Position numbers and translations under genes: made by a program
Shown: positions 16,630 through 26,026 of the stretch, piece by piece
How the letters are laid out: each line of letters opens with the position of its first letter
Numbering within the stretch: the first letter of the stretch is position 1
Notes under the pieces: model-generated
Seen by the model: the letters and a program-made list of their open reading frames with translations, nothing else
The model's database searches: none
What the model was told of the DNA's origin: nothing
Assembly: GCF_023227765.1 (NCBI RefSeq)
Contig: NZ_JALKBZ010000003.1
Location: 53,195 to 117,194, forward strand
DNA: 64,000 nucleotides
From: Fuchsiella alkaliacetigena
Lineage (GTDB): Bacteria; Bacillota; Halanaerobiia; Halobacteroidales; Acetohalobiaceae
Direction: 5' to 3'

Positions 16630-18177
16630 ATGGATTTAGAAAAGGAAGCAAAGGATAATGAAATAATTGAAAAACTGAATACTCTTTATAAAATGATTAA
16701 AGAAGTTTATTCTGTAACTAACCTTTATCAGACTTTAGAGTCTATAGTAGATATAGGTTGTGAACTATTACTTGCTGATGCTGGTGGTATTATGACTATA
16801 GAAGAGAATGAACTGAAGAAAAGTGCAGTAAGAAAAAGCAATCAAAATAAACTTTTTGTTAGGGTAGCAAAGAACTTAAATAAAAAATTAGTTCCTGATC
16901 GGTATGATATTAAAGATACAGTTTTGGAGTCTGTGTTTGAGGAACTTCAAGCAGTACTAGTTAAGGAAGCTAAATTGAAATCGGAGCTACCTTTTGTTCA
17001 ACAAAGCGGTTATAATGAACTTTTGGCTGCTCCCTTAACTAAAGGTGATGAAATTTATGGTCTTCTTTTCTTAGCTAAGAGGAAAGAGTTTAAGCAAGTA
17101 GAGCTTCAATTAATTAAGCCTATTGCTATTCAAGGCTCTATTTTGATTAAAAATAATCAGCTTTTTGAAAAAATGCAAAGGAATGTAGCTGAACTATCTA
17201 CTTTACAAAGGATAAGCAAGATAATTAATTCTACTTTGGATCTAGAGCAGGTTTTAGAATTAACTGTGGATGTAATTATAGGTACTATGGGGGTTTCGGC
17301 TTGCGCAGTAATGTTAGTTGATAAGAAAGATCAGAATTTGAAGCTAAAGGCTAGCTGTGGACTACCGGATAAATTTAAAGAGTTAGTTAGTAATATAGAT
17401 ATAAAAGCCCAAAATAACATTTTTACTGAGATAGTTAAGAGTAAAGAAGCTACTATATACAATCAGATTGAGCCGGAACTAAAAGAAAAGTTAGGTTTTA
17501 GAGATATGAAGTCGATTATATCTTTGCCGCTTAAGGTGAGAGAAGATGTTATCGGGATTGTTACTGCTATTAATACTTTCATGGTTAATAGTTTTAATGA
17601 TGAGGATAAGCGTTTTTTAATAACTTTATCTAATCAAGTTGCTATTGCTATAGAGAATGCTAGAATGTATAATCAGATGGAGGAAATGGCTATTAGAGAT
17701 GGATTAACTCAGCTGTATAATCATAGTTATTTTCAAGAAGCTTTAAGTGATGAAATCGAGAGAGCTATTCGCTATGAACAGCAATTATCCTTACTTTTAT
17801 TAGATATAGATAACTTTAAAAACTTTAATGATAATTACGGTCATCAGTTAGGGGATCAAGCTTTAAAAAAGTTAGCTAATAATTTAAAATCGATTACTAG
17901 GGGGATCGATATTGTAGCTAGATATGGAGGAGAGGAGTTTGCTATTATCCTACCGGAAACAGGATTAGCAGGTGCTAAAAAGCTTGGTGAGAGAATAAAT
18001 AAGTCTGTTCGGGAAATGGTTATTCAAAAGGAAGATGCAAAATTACAGATTACTATTAGTGTAGGAGCAGCAACACATGAAGAAGATTTAACTCAAGAAG
18101 AACTGATTAATAGAGCTGATCGGGCCCTATATAAGGCCAAGGAAGAAGGCAAGGATAGAACTTGTGTTATTGAATAA
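16630..18177 (+). CDS. Diguanylate cyclase with tandem GAF domains
   Basis: 515 residues. Two GAF-type sensor domains (about residues 15-180 and 185-335) precede a C-terminal GGDEF domain (~345-515). The active site reads RYGGEEFAIILPETG, i.e. GGEEF, with DGLTQLYNHSYF and LLLDIDNFKNFND upstream, so catalysis of 2 GTP to c-di-GMP is expected. No RxxD-type inhibitory site was obvious. No signal peptide or membrane helix when started at ATG 16630, which follows AAAGAGG by nine bases; the longer frame would translate the structured leader. It is cytoplasmic and probably senses a small ligand. Confidence 0.88.
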   Translation: MDLEKEAKDNEIIEKLNTLYKMIKEVYSVTNLYQTLESIVDIGCELLLADAGGIMTIEENELKKSAVRKSNQNKLFVRVAKNLNKKLVPDRYDIKDTVLESVFEELQAVLVKEAKLKSELPFVQQSGYNELLAAPLTKGDEIYGLLFLAKRKEFKQVELQLIKPIAIQGSILIKNNQLFEKMQRNVAELSTLQRISKIINSTLDLEQVLELTVDVIIGTMGVSACAVMLVDKKDQNLKLKASCGLPDKFKELVSNIDIKAQNNIFTEIVKSKEATIYNQIEPELKEKLGFRDMKSIISLPLKVREDVIGIVTAINTFMVNSFNDEDKRFLITLSNQVAIAIENARMYNQMEEMAIRDGLTQLYNHSYFQEALSDEIERAIRYEQQLSLLLLDIDNFKNFNDNYGHQLGDQALKKLANNLKSITRGIDIVARYGGEEFAIILPETGLAGAKKLGERINKSVREMVIQKEDAKLQITISVGAATHEEDLTQEELINRADRALYKAKEEGKDRTCVIE

Positions 18178-18413
18178 TTGATTTAATAAGCTTCGGAGGG
18201 GAATTATATTTTATTTAGATAACTCTTGACTTTTGTATGCTTATTTGTTACCATTATAAATAGATTGTGAACTTTTGCACATTATTTTTAGAGGGTTTTA
18301 AATTTTAGATTTAAGAAGCTAATAATTGTTTAATCTGTAGTTAAAGAATAATCTCATTTCTGCTGAATAAAATTACTGTGGGACTGCTTTTATAAGCTTT
18401 AAGGAGGGTGGAG

Positions 18414-19076
18414 ATGAGAGTTAAGCATAATATTACTTTATTGATAATTGTGGTTTTTTTATTAATAGCTATTACGGAAATTACAGGTTTACCAGAAAAG
18501 CATATAACTGAGCAGGAAGAAGAAATTCAATTAAGTGAAGAAATTAATAATTTAGGGATAGTTTGGGATGTATCAGCAGACTTCCAAGAGCAAAATGATA
18601 AAAGCAATCAAGAAATTTTAAATAATATAGTAGATGTTGTTCCAGAAAGTGTTAACCTTAGCTTAAGACCGATTAATCAGCAAGGCTTGCAGGGAGAACA
18701 GGTCTTTGTGTTGAATATGAATAATGGCTCTTCATTAACTAGTATAGATCAAGTAGATAAGTTAAGCCGAACTGAATACTCTTCAATTGCTCAATCTTTA
18801 GTTCAAACAGGTATTGATTTGATTAGTCGTGAAGGAGAGGACTATGTGTTATTGATTACCGACCGGGAGAGTGGTGATCAGCTTAATGATTTGCCTAGTA
18901 GAGCGGCTAATAGACTGCGTAAGCATAATATCCGCACATATGTATTACAGTTAGGTGAACCGGAAGAGGAGTTAAGTAAGGAGCTAAAACTTACTGCTGA
19001 GTTAGGTGGTGGAGAGTACTTTAGTTACTCTGATAAAGATAGAGTGATTCCGGTGATGACTCTTCTGGAGAGGTGA
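18414..19076 (+). CDS. Membrane-anchored vWA-like protein
   Basis: 220 residues. An N-terminal hydrophobic segment (residues ~7-23) would act as a signal anchor, followed by an extracytoplasmic region. The pattern NLGIVWDVSADFQEQND, then DYVLLITDRESGDQL and NIRTYVLQLGEPEE resembles a von Willebrand A fold, but the metal site is degenerate (DVSAD instead of DxSxS). ATG 18414 follows AAGGAGGG by five bases. It lies downstream of the GGDEF gene with a 236-bp spacer. Function unknown; the fold assignment is moderately supported by the strand/helix pattern only. Confidence 0.6.
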   Translation: MRVKHNITLLIIVVFLLIAITEITGLPEKHITEQEEEIQLSEEINNLGIVWDVSADFQEQNDKSNQEILNNIVDVVPESVNLSLRPINQQGLQGEQVFVLNMNNGSSLTSIDQVDKLSRTEYSSIAQSLVQTGIDLISREGEDYVLLITDRESGDQLNDLPSRAANRLRKHNIRTYVLQLGEPEEELSKELKLTAELGGGEYFSYSDKDRVIPVMTLLER

Positions 19077-19123
19077 TTGGGAAATTGGGATACTATAACT
19101 TAAAGTGAAAAAAAAAACTTATC

Positions 19124-19181
19124 TTTTTGAAGGAATTACTGCAATAAAACAGAAATACTATAACTGGAGATTGTATTTTGA
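19124..19181 (+). repeat. 58-bp direct repeat, copy 1, upstream of cooC-acs
   Basis: Matches the copy at 19225-19282 at about 53 of 58 positions. The 3-prime 35 bases (from AACAGAAATACTATAACT onward) are identical. It lies in the 348-bp gene-free region before cooC. Confidence 0.85.
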
Positions 19182-19224
19182 TGTTTATTAAGGCTAATTT
19201 TAAATTTTAAAAATAAAGTTTAAA

Positions 19225-19282
19225 TTTTTGAAGGAATTATTATAGTTAAACAGAAATACTATAACTGGAGATTGTATTTTGA
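19225..19282 (+). repeat. 58-bp direct repeat, copy 2, upstream of cooC-acs
   Basis: The second copy starts 43 bp after the first ends. It contains a perfect TATAGT...ACTATA dyad with 11 bp between arms that is broken in copy 1. A shorter echo, ATACTATAACT, lies at 19090-19100. Tandem regulator sites or a small duplication are possible. No other gene-like content was seen in 19077-19424. Confidence 0.85.
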
Positions 19283-19424
19283 CAATTTAAAAAATTGAAA
19301 TTTTAATCAACTTAACGAATATAGTTTTGAATTTAAAATAAAATAGACTGTCTTTTCTTATGCAAAAATTTAGAAGATAAATTAAGTAATAGTTAGGATT
19401 CAAGATAAAGAGGAGCTGGAATAA

Positions 19425-20204
19425 ATGAAAATAGCGATTTCAGGAAAAGGCGGTGTAGGTAAAACAACTATTGCCGCTAACTTAAGCAGAATTTTTAATC
19501 AAAATAATTATCAAGTATTTGCTGTAGATGCTGATCCAGATGCTAATTTAGCTACTACTTTAGGGATTCCATCGGACGAGGCTGCAAAACTGAAGCCTTT
19601 GGTGGAGCTAGAGGATGTAATTGAAGATAAAAATGCTGGCGGAGGAGCTTTTATCAGCTTAAATCCGAAGGTGGAAGATGTATTAGATGATTATGCTTAT
19701 AGTTTAGATAATATAAAGTTTCTGCGGATGGGTGAAGCCAAGCAGGGTGGTTCTGAGTGTTACTGTAAGGAAAACAGCTTTTTACGTTCTTTGATAGAAT
19801 CTCTTTTGGTTGACAAAGAGGAAATTGTAATTTTAGATATGGGGGCCGGTATTGAGCATTTAAGTAGGGGTACGGCTCAGGATGTAGACGTTTTAATTAT
19901 TGTGATTGAGCCTAGTCAGGTGAGTATTGAAACTGCTAAGAAGGTTCAAGAAATGGCAGCCGATTTAGAAATACCGGCAGTAAAGATTATTGCTAATAAG
20001 GTTTATAATGAAGAGGCTGAAAGTATGATTAAGGAAAACTTTTATGCTCAAGATATTCTAGGCTTTATACCATTTAGTCAAGAGGTAGTTAGCTCTTCTA
20101 TGTCGCAAGATAGGCAGAATAAGGTTTTGAGCAGCTTAGAAGCGAGCATAAAAGATATATATAATAACCTTTTAATGAAGGTAGGTGATGTAGAGGGAAG
20201 TTAA
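19425..20204 (+). CDS. cooC: CooC-type nickel-insertion ATPase for CODH/ACS
   Basis: 259-residue MinD/NifH-family P-loop ATPase. It starts MKIAISGKGGVGKTT (deviant Walker A, residues 7-14), with AVDADPDANLATTLG and a CYCKEN (CxC) metal-binding pair at ~residues 112-114 that dimeric CooC proteins use to bind nickel. VILDMGAGIEHLSRG is the switch II/Walker B region. It supplies nickel to the C-cluster of carbon monoxide dehydrogenase or the A-cluster of acetyl-CoA synthase. Encoded first in the CODH/ACS cluster, 163 bp ahead of acsA, with a hairpin in between. Confidence 0.92.
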   Translation: MKIAISGKGGVGKTTIAANLSRIFNQNNYQVFAVDADPDANLATTLGIPSDEAAKLKPLVELEDVIEDKNAGGGAFISLNPKVEDVLDDYAYSLDNIKFLRMGEAKQGGSECYCKENSFLRSLIESLLVDKEEIVILDMGAGIEHLSRGTAQDVDVLIIVIEPSQVSIETAKKVQEMAADLEIPAVKIIANKVYNEEAESMIKENFYAQDILGFIPFSQEVVSSSMSQDRQNKVLSSLEASIKDIYNNLLMKVGDVEGS

Positions 20205-20267
20205 TTAGAGCAAACTGAAGGTGTAGTTTAGAAGTAGGCTTTAAAGTATTTAGGAACCTAGTAAGAC

Positions 20268-20290
20268 CATAGTTGTTATTGACGACTATG
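20268..20290 (+). terminator. Hairpin between cooC and acsA
   Basis: Nine-bp stem (20268-20276 / 20282-20290, one G-U) with a 5-nt loop and no clear T-run. Likely a partial terminator or mRNA-end/processing element separating the low-need maturase from the abundant enzyme genes. Confidence 0.55.
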
Positions 20291-20367
20291 ATTCATTTTC
20301 TGAGGTAGGTATTTCAGAATTATAAATGCTTTAAAATTCAAAAGAAGAATGAGGAGGTTAGGAAAAT

Positions 20368-22293
20368 ATGAGTTTTGAAAACAAGAGTTTTGATGAGGCA
20401 AGTCAAGAACTATTACAATTAGCCGAAGATAAAGGGCATGCAACGTGTTGGGATAGGTACGAAGATATGAAGCCGCAGTGTGGTTTTGGGAGCACAGGAG
20501 TTTGTTGTACTATGTGCTTACAAGGGCCCTGTAGAGTAAACCCTCATGATAATGACAAAGGGAATCAAGAGGCGATCTGTGGAGCTAGGGACTATACAAT
20601 TGTTGGTCGTAACTTGATAAGAAGTGTTGCTGCAGGTACTGCTTGTCACTCTGGTCACGCTAGACACGTAGCTGAATTATTAAGAGAGGTGGCAGATGGT
20701 CACGTAGACGACTATGAAGTAAAAGATGAAGAGAAATTAGAGAGAATAGCTAATAAGATAGGTATTGATACTGATGGAAAAGATGTAGGTGAACTAACAA
20801 AGGAAGTAGCTGAAGAAGCTATTAGTAACTTTATTGGTTTCCACGGTGAAGAGATGAGCTGGTTGAAGACAATGGTGCCAGAAAGCAGATATAAGTTATT
20901 GCAAGATTGCGATATAATTTCAACAGGTATTAATGATGCTATAGGAGATGCTATGCATAGATCAGCAATGGGGATGGATTCTGATCCATTGAACTTGATT
21001 TTTGGTGCTTTAGAGACTTCATTAGCTGACTTTTTAGGATGTACTTTGGGAACTGATTTATCTGATATTCTCTTTGGAACTCCAGAAGTAATTGAATCTG
21101 AAGCTAACCTTGGAGTATTGGATGAAGATGCAGTTAATATTATAGTACACGGTCACGAGCCAGTATTGAGTGAAAAGATAGTAGAGGCAGCGAAGAGGCT
21201 AGAAGATGAAGCGGTAGCAGCTGGAGCAGAGAATGGAATTCAGCTTTCTGGTATTTGCTGTACAGGTAATGAGCTATTGATGCGTCAAGGAGTTCCTTTG
21301 GCTACTAACTTTGTAGCTCAGGAATTAGCAATTATGACTGGAGTAGCAGACGCAATGGTAGTTGATATTCAGTGTATCATGCCAGCGCTTAGAGAGATTA
21401 CTGGTTGTTATCATACTGAGTTAATTACAACTATGCCAATTGTTAAGATTCCTGGAGTTAGACATATTCCATTTAATGATGCTACAGCTAACCAAGATGC
21501 TGACCAAATTGTTAGAACTGCAATTGAAGCTTATAAGAATCGAAGTGGAGAAGTTAATATCCCTGAGCATAAGAGTGAGATAATGGCTGGCTTTAGTGTA
21601 GAAGCTATGGTGGATGCTTTAAGCCAAATTAATGAAGAAGAGCCATTGAGTGTAATTACTGATGCGCTTGCTGAAGGAGATATTAGAGGTATTGTTCACT
21701 TTGCTGGTTGTAATAACGTTAAAGTTGCTCAGGATGAGAGTCATATAGCTATAGTTAAAGAAATGTTAGCTAATGACGTATTATGTACTGCAACTGGTTG
21801 TGTAGCTAATGCTTTTGGTAAGCACGGATTCTTGACTCCAGAAGCAATAGAAGAGTATGCTGGTGAAGGCTTGAAGAGATTCTTTAAAGCAGCAAAGGAA
21901 GCAACTGGCTTAGACTTACCAGCAGTATTCCATATGGGATCTTGTGTAGATAACTCTAGAGCTATTGAGTTAGTTACTGCTATAGCTGACTATTTAGGTG
22001 TAGATATTGGAGATCTACCAGTAGTAGCTAGTGCTCCAGAGGCAATGCACGAAAAAGCTGTATCTATCGGTACTTGGGCCGTAACATTAGGACTACCTAC
22101 TCACGTAGGAGTAGTACCACCAGTAACAGGAAGTACGCTAGTAACAGAGGTTGCTACTAAAGTTGCTAAAGATGTATTTGGTGGCTACTTTATTGTAGAG
22201 ACCGATCCTGAAGCAGCTGCTGAGAAGATAATAGCTGAACTTGATGAAAGAAGCTGGTTGATGGAAATGAAGGCTAAAGCTCAAGAGGCGTAG
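20368..22293 (+). CDS. acsA: Carbon monoxide dehydrogenase catalytic subunit AcsA (CooS)
   Basis: 641 residues, usual length. N-terminal cysteines for the D and B iron-sulfur clusters are in CWDRYEDMKPQCGFGSTG, CCTMCLQGPCR and the following region. C-cluster ligands are all present: HGHEPVL (His), GICCTGNEL, DIQCIMPAL, FAGCNN, CTATGCVANAFGKHG and MGSCVDNSRA. The enzyme interconverts CO2 and CO and, as the beta subunit of CODH/ACS, passes CO through a tunnel to AcsB. AGGAGG is well spaced before the ATG. Second gene of the acs operon. Confidence 0.97.
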   Translation: MSFENKSFDEASQELLQLAEDKGHATCWDRYEDMKPQCGFGSTGVCCTMCLQGPCRVNPHDNDKGNQEAICGARDYTIVGRNLIRSVAAGTACHSGHARHVAELLREVADGHVDDYEVKDEEKLERIANKIGIDTDGKDVGELTKEVAEEAISNFIGFHGEEMSWLKTMVPESRYKLLQDCDIISTGINDAIGDAMHRSAMGMDSDPLNLIFGALETSLADFLGCTLGTDLSDILFGTPEVIESEANLGVLDEDAVNIIVHGHEPVLSEKIVEAAKRLEDEAVAAGAENGIQLSGICCTGNELLMRQGVPLATNFVAQELAIMTGVADAMVVDIQCIMPALREITGCYHTELITTMPIVKIPGVRHIPFNDATANQDADQIVRTAIEAYKNRSGEVNIPEHKSEIMAGFSVEAMVDALSQINEEEPLSVITDALAEGDIRGIVHFAGCNNVKVAQDESHIAIVKEMLANDVLCTATGCVANAFGKHGFLTPEAIEEYAGEGLKRFFKAAKEATGLDLPAVFHMGSCVDNSRAIELVTAIADYLGVDIGDLPVVASAPEAMHEKAVSIGTWAVTLGLPTHVGVVPPVTGSTLVTEVATKVAKDVFGGYFIVETDPEAAAEKIIAELDERSWLMEMKAKAQEA

Positions 22294-22392
22294 GTTGATT
22301 TGAGTTTCCAATAAGATAGTATTTGTTGATCGAAGCAAATCAGAAATTTGCAAGTAAAAAAATATTATTACCTAGGACGAGGAGGAGATAAA

Positions 22393-24525
22393 ATGTCTAT
22401 AGATGTATGTAAAGCGGCTATGGAAGGAACTATTGTTGCTGCTAATTTTGCTGAGACAAGACTTGAAAGAGCAATTAAGGACTATGGTCCGGACAAAGAG
22501 ATAGCATATCCAGATACTGGATATGAGCTACCAGTTATCTCGGGTTTAGAAGGAACAAAGGTAAGTAAAATTGGGGAATTACCTGCAATTCTAAACAAGT
22601 ATAAAAAGTATATAACTCATGACTATACTTTCGAGAATGCTAAACAAGCTGGTGAGTTAACAGCAGTAGCAGCTGAAATAATTGAAGCTCTAAAGTATGT
22701 CGATGGTGAAGATCCTTATGAAGATGAAGTTTATACAGGCTTTATCAGCGATGTTGTACTAAGAGAGCTAGGAGTACCGCTAGTTGATGGTACTATTCCG
22801 GGAATTGCTATTATTATGGGTAAGGCTCGCACAAGTGAAGAGGCTGCAGAACTAGTAACTGATCTACAGGGTAAAGGTATTCTAACTATTCTGAACGATC
22901 AAGTTATTGAGCAGCTAATTGAAGAAGATATCAAGATTGGTCTAGACTACTTGACAGTACCTCTAGGTCACTTTACTCAGATTATCCACGTAGTTAACTT
23001 TGCTGTTAGAGCAGCCTTTGCTTTTGGTGGTGAAGAACGTGGAGATGCTGAAGCTGTACTAACTTATATCAGAGATCGAATTAAGGCCTTTATCTTGGCT
23101 TTAGGCGAGCCGGATGAGGTTAGAATTGCAGCTCACTTTGTAGCTAACCATCTAGGACTACCAATCATTACCGATCAGGAGGATGTAGAAGAGATTGAAG
23201 ATTGGTATGTTGTAGAGACTGACTACGAAGAAGCAGTACAGTTAGGAATTGAGCTACGAGATATCCACATTGAGATAGTAGATATCCCAGTACCGATCAC
23301 AGTAGGACCTGCTTTTGAAGGAGAGCAGATCAGAAGTGGTGATATGTACGTAGAGTTTGGAGGTCAAAGAACTCCTGCTTTTGAGCTAGTAAAGAAAGCA
23401 GATAAGGAAGATGTGGAAGATGGTAAGGTAGAATTAGTTGGCCCCGATATAGATGAGGTAGAAGAAGGCGGTCAGCTACCATTAGGTATTATGATTGAGA
23501 TTTATGGTAGAGATATGGAGGAAGACTTCGAACCTGTATTCGAAAGAAGAGTTCACGATTACTGTAACTATGGTGAAGGTTTATGGCACATGGGTCAGCG
23601 TGACATTAACTGGATTAGAATCAGTAAGGAAGCCGAAGCCGAAGGCTTTACTATTGGTGGAATCGGTGAAATTATCTATGCTAAGCTTAAGTCAGAGTAT
23701 CCATCAATTATAGATAGACTACAGGTAACGCTATATACAGATGAAGATAAAGTAAATGAGATGTTAGAAGAAGTAGCTAGACCAAGATATCAGAAGCGTG
23801 ACGATAGATTGAAGGATCTAACTGATGAATCAGTAGATACTTTCTATGACTGCCTACTATGTCAGTCCTTTGCTCCGGATCACGTCTGTATCGTAACTCC
23901 AGATCGAGTAGGATTATGTGGAGCAGTAAGTTGGTTAGATGCTAAGGCAGCTTATGAGATCGACCCTGCTGGAGCTAACCAGCCGATCGAATTAGATGAT
24001 CCAATTGACGAGCACAAAGGACAGTGGGAAGCAGTTAATGATCGTCAGCGCAAAGAGTCTGCTGGTAAGATCGAAGAGGTAAATATCTACTCTATGCTAG
24101 AAGCGCCGATGACTTCTTGTGGTTGCTTTGAGGCTATTATGGCAATGGTACCGGAGTTAAATGGAATAATGATTGTAAACCGTGAGTTTGATGGCGGTAC
24201 GCCAGTAGGTATGACCTTCTCTACTCTAGCTGGTACAGTAGGTGGAGGAAACCAAACGCCTGGATTTATGGGAATTGGTAAGACTTATATTACTAGTGAC
24301 AAGTTCATTAGAGCTGATGGCGGTCTAGGTAGATTAATTTGGATGCCAAAAGAGCTTAAAGAGTCTATGGAAGATGAACTAAACAGTCGAGCAGAAGAAC
24401 TAGGTTTAGGAGAAAACTTCGTGGATAAGATTGCTGATGAAACAGTAGGAGAAACTACTGAAGAAATTATGCCTTTCCTAGAAGAAAAAGGACATCCTGC
24501 TCTAGACATGGATCCATTAATGTAA
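22393..24525 (+). CDS. acsB: Acetyl-CoA synthase AcsB (CODH/ACS alpha subunit)
   Basis: 710 residues. A-cluster ligands are recognisable: CLLCQSFAPDHVC and VGLCGAVSW for the [4Fe-4S] part, and SCGCFEA (CGC) for the proximal and distal nickel sites. The enzyme condenses CO, a methyl group from the corrinoid iron-sulfur protein and CoA into acetyl-CoA. ATG 22393 follows GGAGGAG; the open frame extends 15 codons further upstream without a site. Length agrees with bacterial AcsB with its N-terminal CODH-docking domain. Located between acsA and acsC; a long hairpin follows the stop. Confidence 0.97.
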   Translation: MSIDVCKAAMEGTIVAANFAETRLERAIKDYGPDKEIAYPDTGYELPVISGLEGTKVSKIGELPAILNKYKKYITHDYTFENAKQAGELTAVAAEIIEALKYVDGEDPYEDEVYTGFISDVVLRELGVPLVDGTIPGIAIIMGKARTSEEAAELVTDLQGKGILTILNDQVIEQLIEEDIKIGLDYLTVPLGHFTQIIHVVNFAVRAAFAFGGEERGDAEAVLTYIRDRIKAFILALGEPDEVRIAAHFVANHLGLPIITDQEDVEEIEDWYVVETDYEEAVQLGIELRDIHIEIVDIPVPITVGPAFEGEQIRSGDMYVEFGGQRTPAFELVKKADKEDVEDGKVELVGPDIDEVEEGGQLPLGIMIEIYGRDMEEDFEPVFERRVHDYCNYGEGLWHMGQRDINWIRISKEAEAEGFTIGGIGEIIYAKLKSEYPSIIDRLQVTLYTDEDKVNEMLEEVARPRYQKRDDRLKDLTDESVDTFYDCLLCQSFAPDHVCIVTPDRVGLCGAVSWLDAKAAYEIDPAGANQPIELDDPIDEHKGQWEAVNDRQRKESAGKIEEVNIYSMLEAPMTSCGCFEAIMAMVPELNGIMIVNREFDGGTPVGMTFSTLAGTVGGGNQTPGFMGIGKTYITSDKFIRADGGLGRLIWMPKELKESMEDELNSRAEELGLGENFVDKIADETVGETTEEIMPFLEEKGHPALDMDPLM

Positions 24526-24568
24526 ATAAAGTATTAATTAGCTATTAGGTTAATTAATTACTAAATAA

Positions 24569-24602
24569 GAGATTGGGCATAACTACGGTTATGTCCAATC
24601 TC
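24569..24602 (+). terminator. Very stable hairpin between acsB and acsC
   Basis: Fifteen-bp stem (24569-24583 / 24588-24602, one G-U) closed by a C(UACG)G tetraloop, an exceptionally stable RNA loop. It is followed by A-rich rather than T-rich sequence, so it is more likely an RNA stabiliser or processing signal than a terminator. Confidence 0.7.
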
Positions 24603-24648
24603 AATAAAAATAAATTAGATAAAACAATATGAAAGGGGAATTGGAATT

Positions 24649-25992
24649 ATGGGACTAACAGGATTAGAAATTTATAAGAAGTTACCACAAACAAACTGTG
24701 GAGAGTGTGGGCCACCCACTTGTTTGGCCTTTGCAATGCAGTTAGCAGAGGGGAAAGCAGAACTATCTGAGTGCCCAGATGTATCAGATGAAGCTAAGGA
24801 GGCTTTAGCAGCTGCTTCTAAGCCGCCGATTGCTACAATTACTATAGGAAGTGGAGAGTTTGAAAGAGAGATAGGTGGAGAGACAGAGCTATTTAGGCAT
24901 GATAAAACATTCTTTAATGAACCAGGAATTGCTTTGACGGTTAGTGATGAAGAGGATGTAGAGGCTAAGATAGAGAAAATTAATGCGCTTAGCTTTGAAA
25001 GAGTAGGTCAAGAAATAGAAGTAGATATGGTAGCTGTTGTTAATGATTCTGGAGATGCTGATGCTTTTGCTGAAGCAGTAGAAACAGTAGCTAATAATAG
25101 CGAAAGAACTTTAATTTTAGTATCTGAAGATGCAGCAGCAATGGAAGCTGCTCTTGATATAGCTGCCGATGAAAACCCATTAGTTTATGGTGCTACTTCA
25201 GATAACTGGGAAGATTTATTAGCTCTAGCTGAAGAAAATGACTGTCCATTAGGAGTAAAGGGAGAAGACTTGGACAATCTAGCTGAGTTAACTGAACAAA
25301 TTACTGGTGAAGGTTATGAAAATCTAGTAATAGATGGTGGAGCTAGAGAAACAGCAGAGGTAGTAGCTCAACAAACAATGATCAGAAGACTTGCTCTAAA
25401 GAAGAAGTTTAGACCGGTAGGCTTCCCTACTATTACCTTTACTACTAAAGAAGATTCACAAGAAGAAGCTATGCAGGCTAGTAACTATATAGCTAAGTAT
25501 GCTGGTATTGTAGTTCTTAGCAATGTGCTTGAATTAGCTGAAATGATGCCATTATTAACTGTTAGACAAAATATCTATACTGATCCAAGAGTACCAGTAA
25601 CAGTAGAACCTAATAAGGTATATGAAATTGGAGAACCTGATGAGAACTCTCCGGTATTCATTACTACTAACTTCTCTTTAAGTTATTATAGTGTAGAGGG
25701 AGAGGTACCAGAGGATGGCTATATTATTCCAGTAGATACTGATGGAACTTCAGTATTAACAGCATTCTCAGCTGATAAGTTTGGTGGAGCTAAGATAGCT
25801 GAAGTTATGGTAGAGGAAACTGATATTGAAGATAAAGTAAGCCATAGAAAGGTAATTATTCCAGGTCATGTAGCTGTACTTAGCGGTAAGTTAGAAGAAG
25901 AATCAGGCTGGGATGTATTAGTAGGACCTAGAGAAGCATCTGGAATTGCAGCCTTTATTTCTCAAAGATGGGAAGAGGAACTAAATAGTTAA
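24649..25992 (+). CDS. acsC: Corrinoid iron-sulfur protein large subunit AcsC
   Basis: 447 residues. The N-terminal [4Fe-4S] motif uses Cys17, Cys20, Cys25 and Cys42 (TNCGECGPPTC...SEC), as in CFeSP gamma subunits. A TIM barrel follows and the C-terminal third forms the cobalamin-binding domain. With AcsD it carries the methyl group from AcsE to the A-cluster of AcsB. GAAAGGGGAA precedes the ATG. It is followed 34 bp later by the activator ATPase gene acsV, matching the acetogen order acsC-acsV-acsD-acsE. Confidence 0.96.
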   Translation: MGLTGLEIYKKLPQTNCGECGPPTCLAFAMQLAEGKAELSECPDVSDEAKEALAAASKPPIATITIGSGEFEREIGGETELFRHDKTFFNEPGIALTVSDEEDVEAKIEKINALSFERVGQEIEVDMVAVVNDSGDADAFAEAVETVANNSERTLILVSEDAAAMEAALDIAADENPLVYGATSDNWEDLLALAEENDCPLGVKGEDLDNLAELTEQITGEGYENLVIDGGARETAEVVAQQTMIRRLALKKKFRPVGFPTITFTTKEDSQEEAMQASNYIAKYAGIVVLSNVLELAEMMPLLTVRQNIYTDPRVPVTVEPNKVYEIGEPDENSPVFITTNFSLSYYSVEGEVPEDGYIIPVDTDGTSVLTAFSADKFGGAKIAEVMVEETDIEDKVSHRKVIIPGHVAVLSGKLEEESGWDVLVGPREASGIAAFISQRWEEELNS

Positions 25993-26026
25993 GAAAGAAT
26001 GTAGTCTGCCTTAAGGAGGATTATAA

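Noticed and set aside
18226..18260. Promoter TTGACT...TATAAA before the vWA-like gene
   Set aside because: Spacing between the best boxes is 23 bp, too long; the alternative -10 (TACCAT) is weak.
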